A DNA stretch of 64,000 bases from JACDEA01 sp963742585. GTDB lineage: Bacteria > Actinomycetota > Acidimicrobiia > Acidimicrobiales > JACDEA01. The notes beneath the pieces were generated by a model. The model worked only from the letters and a program-made list of their open reading frames with translations, searched no databases and was not told the DNA's origin. The stretch is from the NCBI GenBank assembly GCA_963742585.1, contig CAVUMI010000009.1:558001-622000 (forward strand), in the 5' to 3' direction. Positions 24,992 through 35,525 of the stretch are shown piece after piece (the stretch's first letter is position 1; each line of letters starts with the position of its first letter). The translations under genes were made by a program, and so were the position numbers.

Positions 24992-25309
24992 GTGAGCCAC
25001 CCGTCGCGGGAGCTCGATGATGTCGTGCACCAGCGGGTGCGCCTCGGGATCCTCGCGGTCCTGAACGAGGCGCCCAAGGCCGACTTCGGCCACTTGCGTT
25101 CGACGCTGGCCCTCACCGACGGGAACCTCTCCCGGCATCTGACCGTGCTCGAGGACGCGGGCTACGTCGAGGTAAAGAAGGTGTTCGAGGGCAAGAAGCC
25201 CCGCACGTGGGTCAGTGCAACCAAGACCGGCAAAGCCGCCTTCACTGCGGAGATCGCCGCACTGCGGCGGCTACTCGATGGGATACCGGGAGGGAAGGAG
25301 GGATCATGA
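24992..25309 (+). CDS. Winged-helix transcriptional regulator (HTH_34-like)
   Basis: A compact DNA-binding protein of 105 residues. VVHQRVRLGILAVLNEAPKADFGHLRSTL, TDGNLSRHLTVLEDAGYVEV and the wing KVFEGKKPRTWVSATKTG match the MarR-like HTH_34 group. The start is uncertain: GTG 24992 gives the normal family length, while ATG 24905 would add 29 poorly conserved residues and sit inside the palindromic operator. It faces the acyl-CoA-type SDR across the palindromes, so it probably controls that gene and itself. The stop overlaps the ATG of a small ORF. Confidence 0.75.
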   Translation: MSHPSRELDDVVHQRVRLGILAVLNEAPKADFGHLRSTLALTDGNLSRHLTVLEDAGYVEVKKVFEGKKPRTWVSATKTGKAAFTAEIAALRRLLDGIPGGKEGS

Positions 25310-25416
25310 CCAAGCCACGCCATCCGGTTCGCAGGCAGAGTGACCCGATCGTCTCGAACCCGCGCTACCGCGCGTCATCAAGTCGTTGGGCTAAGCGCAC
25401 CATCACTCGGTCGTAG
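25306..25416 (+). pseudogene. Possible truncated gene downstream of the regulator
   Basis: ATG 25306 overlaps the regulator stop (ATGA), the usual sign of a coupled downstream gene. Only 36 codons follow, starting MTKPRHPVRRQSDPIVSNPR, before a stop inside the 3' end of the opposite-strand SagB-like gene. Regulators of this type often precede a membrane protein; here only the basic N-terminus may be left. It could also be a real basic mini protein or chance. Confidence 0.25.
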
Positions 25417-26660
25417 CCCGTGAGCTCGACTGGTTGCGCAGGCCCGCCGCCGGTCTTGTTGCGGTAGGCGGCGATACCAACTGCGGTGACGAGCATGCAG
25501 GCCGCGTCGGTGCGGAAGAACGCCGAGACCTGGTCGTCAAAGAACGTCAGCCCGGAGGCCCCGGCGCCGTGCCGGAACGCAGTGAGCGCCACCCGCCCGG
25601 ACGCGATGCCCGCTTCGAGCTGCGCTGCTCGGTACCCGCGGGCATCGAGGTGCGCCAGGTCCGCGCAATGAAAGACGGTGAATGCGCTGTCGCCGCCGAG
25701 CGGCTGATGGAGACAGAGCGCCTGACTTACGTCGCGGACATCCCCTGCGCGCAGCAGCTCGAGCTGGTCATCGCGCCAGCAGTACGTCCCTGGTGTCAGT
25801 CCGTCGACGGCGTGCACCGCCACGTAGTGATCGAGCAAATCGCCTCCCGCCCAGGCGAGCCCGGCGGTCAAGACGTCGAGCGTAACGGGATCGCGGGTGA
25901 ACAAACGCGTCGAGCCCCGCTGAAGGATGACGTCCTCGATGCCTTCGATCCGCTCGCTCCGAATGACCACGCCGGTGGTGCCGCGGTCGCCGGCGCGCTG
26001 CGTCTCGGTGATGAGCGGGAACGTGATCGGCGCAGGCGACAGTGGCGCGGCACCGATGATGGTCGCGTCGGTCGGCGCGGTCGGGAATGTGTCGTGGCCG
26101 AGGGTGACCACGGCGAGCGGGAACTCGGTGATGCCGTCGACGCCAACGATCCGGGCGATATCTGCGTCGTCGAAGTCGAGATGCACGCGCGCATTGTCAG
26201 TGACGGCCAGCAGGTTGGCCAGCATCGTGCCCGCGTCCCAGTACAGGTGACGGAAGCCGCGCTCGCCGTACTTCCATGCTGTTCGCCATGGGGTACCGGT
26301 GACGACGACGCATAGGGGATAGCTGCCGTCGCGCAGGGTCGCGAGGGCGAACACATCCGGCGCAAAGTGATGCACGCCGGCATCGTCCAGTACGTAGAGC
26401 TCGAGAGGATGCAGGTTGCCGGCCGACATGAAGGTGCGGAAGTACGCGTCGCCGCTGCGCCGGGTGACGCCGGCGGCAAAGAACAACAGATGCTCGATCG
26501 AGCCAGCTTCGAGGTTGGTCGGCAGGGACGACGGCGGGTGATCGGGGTAGCGCTTGAATGGCGCGGGACGAGTGGTGGGATCGAGCGGTTGGAAGTCGAC
26601 CAGTCGCCGGCGATCGGCCGGCTGGCGCCCGTGCTTGGTCAGCTCGTGATAGTCGAACAT
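25365..26660 (-). CDS. SagB-like double nitroreductase-fold dehydrogenase
   Basis: A 431-residue FMN enzyme made of two nitroreductase-like halves. The N-terminal half contains GVTRRSGDAYFRTFMSAGNLHPLELYVL, GERGFRHLYWDAGTMLANLLAV and VDGITEFPLAVVTLG, the SagB/ThcOx pattern; the C-terminal half repeats it in weaker form (HAVDGLTPGTYCWR, YRAAQLEAGIASGRVALTAF). SagB-type enzymes oxidise azolines to azoles in thiazole/oxazole peptides, but free-standing members are also widespread. No YcaO cyclodehydratase lies nearby, so an azole role is unproven. ATG 26660 is the clear start. It is divergent from the epimerase gene. Confidence 0.82.
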   Translation of the reverse strand: MFDYHELTKHGRQPADRRRLVDFQPLDPTTRPAPFKRYPDHPPSSLPTNLEAGSIEHLLFFAAGVTRRSGDAYFRTFMSAGNLHPLELYVLDDAGVHHFAPDVFALATLRDGSYPLCVVVTGTPWRTAWKYGERGFRHLYWDAGTMLANLLAVTDNARVHLDFDDADIARIVGVDGITEFPLAVVTLGHDTFPTAPTDATIIGAAPLSPAPITFPLITETQRAGDRGTTGVVIRSERIEGIEDVILQRGSTRLFTRDPVTLDVLTAGLAWAGGDLLDHYVAVHAVDGLTPGTYCWRDDQLELLRAGDVRDVSQALCLHQPLGGDSAFTVFHCADLAHLDARGYRAAQLEAGIASGRVALTAFRHGAGASGLTFFDDQVSAFFRTDAACMLVTAVGIAAYRNKTGGGPAQPVELTGYDRVMVRLAQRLDDAR

Positions 26661-26678
26661 CGCGTTTAGGTTTACCCG

Positions 26679-27670
26679 ATGGACGCTCTCCTTCTTGGTG
26701 GACCGCTGTTTCTTGGACGCCACATCATCGATGCGCTACTGGCGGCCGGCCACCAGGTCACGATGCTGAACCGGGGCAAGACCAATCCCGACGACTATCC
26801 GGACGTCGAGCGACTGGTCGGCGACCGACGTAGCGACGTGAGCGCTCTCAAGGGACGTCAGTGGGACGCCGCCATCGATACCAGCGCGTATGTGCCGGGT
26901 GATGTGCGCCGGTCGATGGACGCGCTCGCCGACGCGATCGGCCACTACACATTCGTGTCGACCATCTCGGTTTACGCGGATACGTCCACGCCAGGCATCG
27001 ATGAAACCGCACCCGTCGGACGCCTTGGTGACGCCGACGTCACCGAGGTCACCGGCGAGACCTACGGCCCGCTGAAAGCGCTGTGCGAGGAGGTCGCCGA
27101 GGCGGCGATGCCGGGACGGGTCGCCAACGTGCGCCCGGGATTCATCGTCGGTCCGCATGATCCCGAGTGACCGCTTCACGTATTGGGTGCGCCGGGTCGG
27201 ACGGGGCGGCGAGGTACTCGCACCCAATCGGCCGGACATGCCCGTGCAGGTGATCGACGGGCGAGATCTGGCCGACTGGATCGTGCGGTTGGCCAGCTCG
27301 GGCAACCGCCGGGGTCTTCAACGCCACCGGGCCGGCGGTGCCGCATCGGTTCGACGCCGTTCTCGACACGTGTCGGCGGGCGGCGGGCGTCGCCGCCGAC
27401 ATCACCTGGGTCGATGAGCGCTGGTTGTTGGAGGAGAAGGTCGCGCCGTGGATGGAGCTTCCGCTCTGGCTCCCTGCTGGTGCAGGCCATGACGGGCTGT
27501 CCGCGGTCGAGTGTCCCGAGCGGTCGAGCGCGGGACTGACATTCCGGTCACTGGCGGAAACGTGTAGCGACACTCTCGCGTGGGATCGCACCCGGGCCGG
27601 CGTCGGCATGGACGCGCAGCTCTCGGCGGAGCGAGAGGCCGAGCTGGCCGCCGCGTGGAAGGCTCGCTGA
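26679..27670 (+). CDS. NAD-dependent epimerase/dehydratase family protein
   Basis: About 330 residues over three frames. The start LLLGGPLFLGRHIIDALLAAGHQVTMLNRG is an extended-SDR nucleotide motif in the GGxxFxG form, used by plant-type CSP41-like and isoflavone-reductase-like proteins and by many actinobacterial epimerases. YTFVSTISVYAD carries the active-site Ser region, and ETYGPLKALCE the Tyr-x3-Lys. The later pieces contain VQVIDGRDLADWIVRLA and FNATGPA, the usual closing motifs. Frames break near 27165 and 27310. ATG 26679 follows TAGGTT (26667-26672) by 6 nt. Substrate unknown. Confidence 0.78.
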
Positions 27671-27673
27671 TCG

Positions 27674-28774
27674 ATGGACTTCGAACTTCCGGCAGAGGAC
27701 GACCCGCGGCGGGTCGAGGTGCGCTCCTGGCTGGAGGCCAACCCACGCCCGAGCGGCCGGCAACTCGCCGAAGCCGGCTACGTCGTGCCGCACTGGCCGC
27801 CGCCGTGGGGTCGCGACGCCGATCCGATCGAACAGCTGATCATCGACGACGAGCTCAAGCGCGCCGGCGTGTCGAGGCCGCTGAACCCGATCGGGATCGG
27901 GTGGGCCGGGCCGACGATCGTGCACGCCGGTTCAGAGGAACAGAAGGAGCGCTACCTCTTTCCGATGCTGGCGGGCGAGGAGCTGTGGTGTCAGCTGTTC
28001 AGCGAGCCCGGCGCCGGGTCGGACCTGGCCGAGCCTGTCGACCCGAGCCGTCCGCGACGGCGACGTCGTACGTCATCAACGGCCAGAAGATCTGGACGAC
28101 GCTGGCCCACTTCTCGAAGCTCGGCATCCTCATCGCTCGCACGAACGCCGACGCGCCGAAGCACAAGGGCGTGTCGTACTTCATCTGCCCGATGGACCTC
28201 CCCGGCATCGAGGTGCGGCCGATCGTCGACATGACCGGCGACCACGCCTTCAACGAGGTGTTCTTCGACGACGTGCGACATCCCGGCCGAGAACCTGGTC
28301 GGCGAGGAGAACGAGGGGTGGGGGCTGGCCAAGGTCACGCTTGGGCAACGAGCGGGTCTCGCTTTCCGGCGAGGGCGCGCTGTGGGGCCGCGGGCCGACG
28401 GCGCGCGATCTCGTCGAGCGGGTGCGCAAGGCGGGCGGGTGCGACGATCCGCGGTCTGCGCCAGCGGCTGGCCGGGCTCTACATCGAGGGCGAGGTGCTG
28501 CGGCTCATCCGTCTGCGCACCGTGAGCGCGGCGATTCGCGGCCGGCCCGCCCGGTCCCGAGGCGTCGGTGCGCAAGGCGCTCGCCGACGAGCACGGCCAA
28601 CACATCATGGGTCTGGCCAAGGACCTCGACGGCACCGCCGGCATGCTCGCCACCAACGACGAGTGGGCGAACGGCTTCCTGTTCTCGCCGGCCCTCACCA
28701 TCGGCGGCGGCACCGCCCAAGTCCAACGCAACATCATCGCCGAACGCGTCCTCGGCCTCCCGCACGACCTCTAG
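27674..28774 (+). CDS. Acyl-CoA dehydrogenase family protein (frame-broken)
   Basis: Introduces a double bond into an acyl-CoA using FAD. Pieces in successive frames give FSEPGAGSDLA and INGQKIWTTLAHFSKL (FAD/substrate contacts), NEVFFDDVR, NERVSLSGEGALWG, a helical middle, and the end LFSPALTIGGGTAQVQRNIIAERVLGLP with the conserved IGGGTxQ[IV]QRNIIxERVLGLP motif. At least five frame breaks occur (near 28040, 28275, 28335, 28440 and 28545). Outside them the protein is fully conserved, which points to sequence errors rather than decay. Together with the epimerase (3 bp upstream) it may form an operon. Substrate chain length cannot be told. Confidence 0.78.
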
Positions 28775-28791
28775 CCTGCGGCGCTCGGCGG

Positions 28792-30004
28792 TTAGCGGTA
28801 GGCGCCGGGGCCGGTGAGCATGTGGCGGTGCCAGCGGCGGGGGGTGGCGAGGATGGCGCGGGGGTAGTCCTCGAACAGCCAGCGGGCGAAGTTGCGGCGG
28901 GTCCAAGGGGTGAGCCCGGCGACACGGACGGCGCCGCGGGCGCCCTGTGCGGTCGGCTGAGGGCTCGTGCTGAGCAGCGCCGGCTAGGCGGTTGTCGACG
29001 GCGAGGCCGCGGTGGACGGCCGTCTCGTACCGCTCGGCCGCGCTCGGGCCGGCGATGGTGACCGGCGCGCAGCACCGCTTCGGCGGCGAGGACACCGGTG
29101 TCGAGCGCCTGCCCGATGCCTTCGCCGGTCATCGGGTCGGTCGCCGCGCGCTGCGTCGCCGACGAACAGCACGCGCCCGTCGCCGGCGGTCGAGCGCGGT
29201 GCGATCGACGCGCGCCGGGATCGGCCACGCCTTGGCCGGCGCCTCGGGCCGGGCGCCGCGTCGCCGAGCACCTCGGCGATGTGCGGGCGGCGCATCAGGT
29301 CGAGCGCCGCGCACCTTCTCGCCCGTCGCGCCGATGCACGCCGAAGCCGACGTTGGCCCGACCGTCCGGGCAGCGGGAACGACCACGCGTACCCGGGCAG
29401 GAAGTCGGGCTCGAACCACACCCAGAGGTCGGCGGCGCGGGCCCGACGCCGGAGTAGTACTGCCGGAACGCGTGCCACTCGCCCAGGTAGCCGGGCTCGT
29501 CGGTCGCACCGAGCGCCTTGCGCACGGGCGACCACACGCCGTCGGCCGCGATCGAGGTAGTGCGCGGCGACCGTGCCGACGCCGTCGACGTCGACCGACA
29601 CCCAATGCGGGCCTACCGCCGCGCCGGTCACACGCGCAGCCGTCGCGCACGTCGACGCCGGCGCGCGCGGGCCACGTCGAGGAACGCGGCATCGAGTTCG
29701 GCCCGCGGCGCGACCGCCGCGTACATGCCGGCGTCGCGCGGCAACGGGAAGTCGACCGTGCGCCCGGACGGGGACCGCACCATCACGTCGTCGACGATCT
29801 GCCACGACGGCACTGCCGCGGGCGACGAGTCCGAGCGCCTCGTAGCGGCGCAGCGCGCCCGCGGTCAGCCCGTCGCCGCAGCACTTGTCGCGGGGGAAGC
29901 GGGCCCGGTCGACGAGCACGACGTTGCGGCCCGCCGCGCGCCAGGGTGATCGCCGCGGCGACGCCGGCCGGGCCGCCGCCCACCACGACGACGTCGGTGG
30001 CTGA
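28792..30004 (-). CDS. Geranylgeranyl-reductase-family FAD oxidoreductase (heavily frame-broken)
   Basis: Reassembled from at least eight frame pieces: VVVVGGGPAGVAAAITLA (FAD-binding dinucleotide motif), FPRDKCCGDGLTAGALRRYEAL (the CGDGL motif that marks this family), VDFPLPRDAGMYAAVAPRAELD, AADGVWSPVRKALG, LWVWFEPDFLPGYAWSFPLPG, RVLFVGDAAR with DPMTGEGIGQALDTG (second FAD motif) and an end in WLFEDYPRAILATPRRWHRHM. Members reduce isoprenoid double bonds, for example in menaquinone side chains (MenJ) or polyprenyl lipids. The start is unclear because of the indels. All motifs are present, so I read it as one intact gene with sequencing errors. Confidence 0.7.
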
Positions 30005-31399
30005 TCAAGCGACCTTGCGGACCTCGGCGAACCCCTCTTCGAGGCACTCGACCAGGACTTCGGGGTCGGGCACGGCGGCCGGGTCGCTGTTGATGCCGAC
30101 GAACACGTCATCGAGGTGGCTCAGCAATGTGGCGTTGATCGCCGCGCCGGACAGCGGACCGAGCGCGTAGTTCGCCTCCACCTGCGCGCCGGCCAAGATA
30201 CACGGGGATCGGGGCGCCCGGCACGTTGCTGGTCACGAAGTCCATGCCCTTGAGCATCCCGCCGAACACCTGCGTCGTGATACCCGTGGGCAGGCGGTTC
30301 AAGATCGCCGGCGACCGCCTCGGTGAATGCCAAGGCCGGCTCGGCCCGCTGGGTGGCGACGAGTTCGCGGACCTGCCGCATGCGCTCCAACGGATCGGCG
30401 ATGTTCATCGGCACCGCGAACCGAGCCGGCACGAACTGGTTGCCGCCCATCACCTCGGAGTCGGCGTCGCGGATGCTGATCGGCATCGACATCCGCAGCG
30501 CCTCGACCGGCGCGCCTCGGCGCTCGTGGTAGCGCGCCAGACCGCCGGCGATGGCGGCGACGAAGGCGTCGTTGAGCCGGCCCTCGGCCTTCTTGGCCGC
30601 CGCCTTCAGCTCGCCGAGCGGCGCGCTGACCACGTCGAACCGGGCCGACGAGCGACCGGCCGGTCATGATCGGGCTCATCGGCGCGAACGCCGGCCGCAT
30701 CATCCGGGCCAGCGACGCCGCACCGCCGACCGCGCCCTGCGCGGTGGCCACGGGGTTGCGCGAGCGCGTCGCGCAACTGGCCGACCGACCGCTGAGCGAT
30801 GCCGACCTGGCGGCGACGCTCGTGGGCGAGGCCGTCGCGCAACAGCTCGATCGGGCCGAACGCCTCGGGTTCGGGCGCCGGCGGCATCGGGTCATCCGAC
30901 GGTGCTGGATCGCGCTCGAGGTCGAGCAGCATCATCGCCATCTTCATGCCGCCGACGCCGTCGGTAACCGCGTGGTGGACCTTCTGGATGAGTGCGGCGC
31001 GGCCATCGGCCAGACCTTCGACGACGGTGAACTCCCACAGGGGCCGGGCTCGGTCGAAGCTCTGCATGGCGATCGGCGCGGCGAAGTCGAGCAGCGCACG
31101 CAGCGAGCCGTCGCCCACCGCATTCGTCCAACGGACGTGGTAGCGCATGTCGAAGTTCGGGTCGACGACCCATCGGGGTGGCGCGACGCGCCACGGCGGA
31201 GTGACGGCGCGTTGGCGCAGCCGGGCGATGTCGCGGGTGCCGCGGTCGACCTTGGCTTCGAGCCGGCTGGCGGTCGGGCGCCTGGTCGAGACAGCGCGAT
31301 GGCGATGATCGTGGAGCGGAGCAACGGGTCGGCTTCGATGCCCCACATCAGGGCGTCCGTATCGCTCATGCGCTGCTCGAACCTCATGGGTTCGGTCAT
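30005..31399 (-). CDS. WS/DGAT/MGAT O-acyltransferase, second copy (frame-broken)
   Basis: Same family as the gene at 13.7-15.0 kb. The start reads MSDTDALMWGIEADPLLRST, the catalytic HHAVTDG is in KVHHAVTDGVGGMKM, and the C-terminal part has RLNDAFVAAIAGGLARYH, MSMPISIRDADS and FVTSNVPGAP. At least four frame breaks (near 31285, 30665, 30305 and 30200). ATG 31399 is marked by TAGTCT (plus 31407-31412) 7 nt upstream; the frame is open into the preceding epimerase gene, so this promoter box is what fixes the start. The stop at 30005 abuts the reductase gene. Two copies suggest storage-lipid or wax synthesis. Confidence 0.78.
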
Positions 31400-31415
31400 G
31401 CGGTTCAGACTACGG

Positions 31416-32299
31416 CGACGAAAGGCCTCCTCGATCGTGGGATGGGCGAACCGGTAGCCGCTGGCGGTCAGCTTCTCGGGTAAGACGCGCGCGCTGCCGA
31501 GCAGGTTGTCGGCCAGCTCCCCTCCGAGGACGACGTGAGCCCGAGCTTCGGTACGGGGAGGAGCGTCGGACGGTGGACCGCCCGACCGAGTGCCTTGGTG
31601 AACTCGGCGTTGGTGACCGGGTTGCGGGCGCGGTGAGGTTGACCGGCCCCGGCCAGTGACGGCGTCTCGATGGCGTGGACGATCGCGCCGACTTGTCGTC
31701 GATGCTGATCCAGCTCGTCCACTGCTTGCCTGAGCCCAGCTCGTCCGCCGAGGCCGAACTTGAACAGCGGCAGCTGACGTTTCGAGCGCGCCACCCTTCG
31801 TACTGAGGACGATGCCGGTTCGGATGTGCACCACTCGGATGCCCGCGTCCGAAGCCGCCGGCGCGTTGCGGCTTCCCATGCTGGTCGCGACATCCACCAG
31901 GAAGCCGTCCCCGGGGGCGAGGCCTCGGTCAGCGTCTCATCGCCCCGATCGCCGTAGTAACCGATGGCCGAGCCGCTCACGAGAACCGAGGGCTTGTCAG
32001 CCAACGCAGCCAGCGCTGCACTCAACGTCTCGGTGCCGCGCACCCGACTGTCGAGGATCCGGGCCTTCTGGGCCGCCGTCCATCGCTTGTCAGCCACGCC
32101 CTCGCCGGCGAAGTGCGCGACCGCATCGACGCCCTCGAGCGCCGGTCCATCGATCGTGCCGGCGTCGGGGTCCCAACGGATCTCGCCCGGCCCGGGCATC
32201 GCGCCTGACCACGCGCACGACCTCGTGGCCCGCGGTTCGCAGGCGATCGACGAGCGCGGTTCCGATCAATCCGCTCGAGCCGGTGATCGCGACCTTCAT
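31416..32299 (-). CDS. TIGR01777-family epimerase (SDR, SulA/YfcH-like)
   Basis: Pieces in three frames give MKVAITGSSGLIGTALVDRL (nucleotide motif), VDAVAHFAGEGVADKRW and SRVRGTETLSAALA, VLVSGSAIGYYGDRGDETLTE (the SxIGYYG signature), VVHIRTGIVLSTKGGAL, then LPVPKLG and LGSARVLPEKLTASGYRFAHPTIEEAF, the standard end. TIGR01777 proteins are sugar-nucleotide-epimerase-like with no proven substrate. Frames break near 32150, 31890 and 31770, with at least one more near 31530. No stop is present in the last frame before the acyltransferase start, so the real stop near 31416 is probably hidden by an indel. Confidence 0.75.
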
Positions 32300-32318
32300 A
32301 GCGGCATCATCTCCTGGA

Positions 32319-34106
32319 TCAGGGTTTGATAGTCGTCCCCGTCGTCGATGTGGGGGCCGTGGTCGTCGTGCCGGTCCGTCCAGTCGTCGTGGTTGCCTTT
32401 GGTCTCGTGGTCGTCGTGGTCAACTTCGGGCTGATGCTGCCGTCGCAGTTCACGCCCTCTTTCGGGCGATAGTTCGCATACACCGAGTCGACCACGGTGT
32501 GACCGTCCTTGAGGTAGCGACGCGTCCGGTCGGTCTTCACCTTGGTGCACTGCCCGCTCGGCGTCTTCGTCTGCCCGCTCTGCGTCGCCTCGACCCACTT
32601 GGTCGAGTAGAGGTCGACGCTGATCGCCGTGCCGGTATAGCTGGGCCAGATGAGCATGCCATACGGCGAGCTGTTACCGAGCACGAGGTCGGGACCCGGC
32701 CACCCCATCGTCGCTTCGCGACCGTAGGGATAACGCGAGATGTACAGCGTGTGCGCCTGGTACGTCTTGAGATCGAGTCCCGCGAAGAAGGCGGCGTTGA
32801 ACAGCGTCGTTGCGAACTGTGAGATACCTCCGCCCACGCTTTCGGCGAACACCGAATCCTCGATCACGCCGGTCGACGAACGTAGCCCTTGGCGGCTGTC
32901 CGCTCACCCACAGTGCCGTTGATCGAAAAGCTGCTACCGGGGCGGATCACCGAGCCCTTCACCGTGTCGGCGATGCGATGGATGTTGGCCACCCGCGGCT
33001 GGCCGGCGGGGTGCTGCGTGGTGAAGGTGGCCACCGTCTCGACGATTCCGAGCTTCCGCGCCCCTTCCGGCGTGAGTCGGGGCTCGGTCGTCTTGAGTGG
33101 GAGCCGGAGGACGCTCAGCTGGCCGCCGCCGCAACGCTGTCGTTCAAAAGGTCGACCGCGTCCTCGTCGGCAGCAACCGGTGCCGTTGCTCGCCGTCGAT
33201 GATGAGCACCGTGCCCTCGCTCACGGTGAATCTCGTCTCGACGGTGGGGCGTCCGGCGTTCGGTAGCAGCCTGGCCAGGTCGGCGAGCGTCTTCTTCGGG
33301 TCGACCGTCAGGTGCGGCCCTGCGTCGGACATCGCCGGTTGAATCCAGGATTGGAGCGTGGCCGTGGGAATGTTCGCCTCGGCCGTCCCGGCGGTGACCG
33401 GCAAGGTCTGCGTCGACAGCCTGGTGGCGTCGCTGGCGAGTCGCTGCGCCTGCCGCAGGGTCAACCTCGGCCGAACGCGACCGCGATCGACACTCACACT
33501 AATGGGGACGCCCTCCCGCGCCGCCCTTGGCAGCCGGGCCAAGACCTCAGCCGGGTCAATGCCGGTGCCGTCCTTGCCGGCGACCGCGGTGAATTTTCCC
33601 TTGACCAGCTTGAGGGTGGGCTCGACGGCAGCCGTGTGCGGCCCAGGGTCCTTGCTCGCGACCACGGCGTAGACGGCGTCGCCGCTCGCCTGCGCGCGCA
33701 GGGGCGCCTTTCGATCCCCGAGGAACGCCAGTAGCCAGTGCCAGGCGCGACTGGCGACATGGCCGCGGCGACCGACCGCGAGCGCGGCATGAGCGGTCGC
33801 TTTGCGGTCGACGGTGAGCCTCAAGTCGGCGGCGGACGTCGTGAAACCGCCCTTGGGCGCCTTGACCGTGACGGACGCTTTTTCGATGCGACCAGCGATG
33901 GTGGCGAGCTTGGCGTCGAGGGCGCGCCCGTGGAGTCCCTCGAGCGAAGTGCCGCCCAGGGAGACATTGCTGGCGACATAGCTACCGCGCCCGCCGTCGT
34001 CGACCAGATAGGCGACGATGACGAGCAGGGGCACCAGGACAAGTCCGCCGAGTGCCACGAGCACGAAGAAACGGGCTCTGGGCATGAAGGGAACACGATC
34101 GCGCAT
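32319..34106 (-). CDS. VanW-family membrane-anchored envelope protein
   Basis: About 595 residues. One N-terminal transmembrane helix (FFVLVALGGLVLVPLLVIVAYLV without its flanks) anchors an extracellular part. Two peptidoglycan-binding-like repeats follow (for example GTSLEGLHGRALDAKL and PHLTVDPKKTLADLARLL), as in YoaR. Then comes the VanW domain: RPGSSFSINGTVGERTAAKGY, VGGGISQFATTLFNAAFFAG and ISRYPYGREATMGWP. The last 35 residues are a Thr-rich tail (TTTTTRPK, TTTTGRTGTTTT), probably disordered in the wall. Frames break near 33170 and 32885. VanW proteins are linked to vancomycin clusters and sporulation-type wall biology but have no proven reaction. Confidence 0.82.
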
Positions 34107-34135
34107 GCAGCGCGACGTATGTGTGACCGCCTCGG

Positions 34136-34856
34136 TTAGGACGCCGCGCCGACGCCTCGCTCCGTGGTCCGCCGTACGAACGCGGCGAACTCGGCGGGAT
34201 GACTCGTGTGGGCACCATGGCGCGCGCCGGCGATCTCGAAGAGCTCCGTATCGGCGACGTTCTCGGCCAGCCACTCGGCCGACCTGCGGTGGTAGGGCTT
34301 CGACGCACTGCCGCGCCCGGCGACGACCGGCGCGCGTACCGCGGCGGGGTCGAACGGCGAGCCCGCGAGCAGGGCGCCGACGTCGAGGAGCATCGCTGCG
34401 CCCTCGTCGCGCCGCGCCGCCTTGGTCGGCTCCGGAAGGCGCTCCCAAATGTCGTCGCCGACGACGCCACGCATGAACAGCTCAGCCGCCTCGCCGGACG
34501 AGACGCCGGCCCGCACCGCAGTCGTTCCTGCCGATTGCTGCGGCCACCACGGCAACCAGGGCAGGGGCGCCTCCCAGGCGCCGATCGCAGACACGAGATC
34601 GGGACGTTGGGTGGCGGCGGCCAGCGCCAGGTCGCCGCCCAGACTGTGGCCGACCAGGACCGCGGGCTCCTCGCCAACCCGGGCGAGCAGATCATCGACG
34701 TGCTCTGAAAGCGACTCGGCTTGCTGATCGACGCGCCCGTCCGTAGCCGCGTCGGTCGTAGGTCACGACGTCGAGATCGGTGAGATGGGGGAGGAGCCTG
34801 GCGAAGCTCGACGCCCTGTCCATCGTCCCGTGCACGAGGATCACCCGGGTCGTCAC
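34136..34856 (-). CDS. Alpha/beta-fold hydrolase
   Basis: About 240 residues. ILVHGTMDRASSFARLL holds the oxyanion strand, VVTYDRRGYGRA the second loop, AVLVGHSLGGDLALAAA the nucleophile elbow (GHSLG), and ELFEIAGARHGAHTSHP the catalytic His. The acid is expected near APVVAGRGSAS. One frame break near 34735. GTG 34856 overlaps the queE stop (GTGA), so it is the last gene of the que operon. A role in preQ0 metabolism is not expected from the fold; it may just be carried along. Confidence 0.8.
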
Positions 34857-35525
34857 CGGCCGCGCTCGTCCCCCCAGATGAGGATGTGCAAGCGGGTCGT
34901 GACGTTCCAGCCTCGCTCGACCGCCGCCGGGGCCAGCCAGGCCAGCCGCGCCTGGATCGTCGCGACGTCGGTGCCTTCGGGCATGAGCCACACATTGGTG
35001 AGGTCGGCTTGGCTCGACGATGTCGGCCACTTCCTCGAGGTCGCCGCGATCGGCGACGACAAACTTAAAGGCGGCCCGCCCGGTCGCCTGGAAACGCCCA
35101 AGCACGTCGGGCTTGTAGCGGCGATCGAGTGGGTTACCCGAGTTCGCCAGCTTGGGCGACACGTTCCACTGGTCGACATCGAGTTCCGGAGCGATCGTGC
35201 CGGCCGTCTCGACCTCGACCCGCCAGCCGCGCTCGGTCCGCACCGCGTCGACGAGGGGCCGCAGGTCGCGCTGCTGAAGGAGCGGCTCACCGCCGGAGAT
35301 CACCAGCATGTCGATGCTCATCGCGTCGAGGCGGCCGACGATCTCGTCGACGGACATCTCATGGAGTTCGACCGCCGGATCATGATCGGACCAGCGCCAG
35401 GTGAACGGGGTGTCGCAGAAGCCGCAGGCGAGATTGCACCGACCGAGCCGGACGAAGCCGCAGCGCTGTCCAATCGATGGTCCCTCACCCTGCACGGTGG
35501 GTCCAAAGACCTCGCTGACGATCAT
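34853..35525 (-). CDS. queE: 7-carboxy-7-deazaguanine synthase (radical SAM)
   Basis: Third step of preQ0 synthesis: radical-SAM ring contraction of 6-carboxytetrahydropterin to 7-carboxy-7-deazaguanine. The N-terminus VSEVFGPTVQGEGPSIGQRC is the family hallmark and the cluster motif is CNLACGFC (Cx3Cx2C), followed by the LVISGGEPLLQ SAM loop. One frame break near 35015 separates EEVADIVE from LTNVWLMPEGTD, and the end is RLHILIWGDERGR as expected. ATG 35525 overlaps the queC stop (ATGA). About 223 residues, normal length. Confidence 0.9.

Noticed and set aside
27674..32299. A run of true pseudogenes (acyl-CoA dehydrogenase, reductase, acyltransferase, epimerase)
   Set aside because: All catalytic motifs are kept across the breaks and there are no in-frame nonsense substitutions or large deletions. 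The same kind of break occurs in essential genes, so sequencing indels explain it better.
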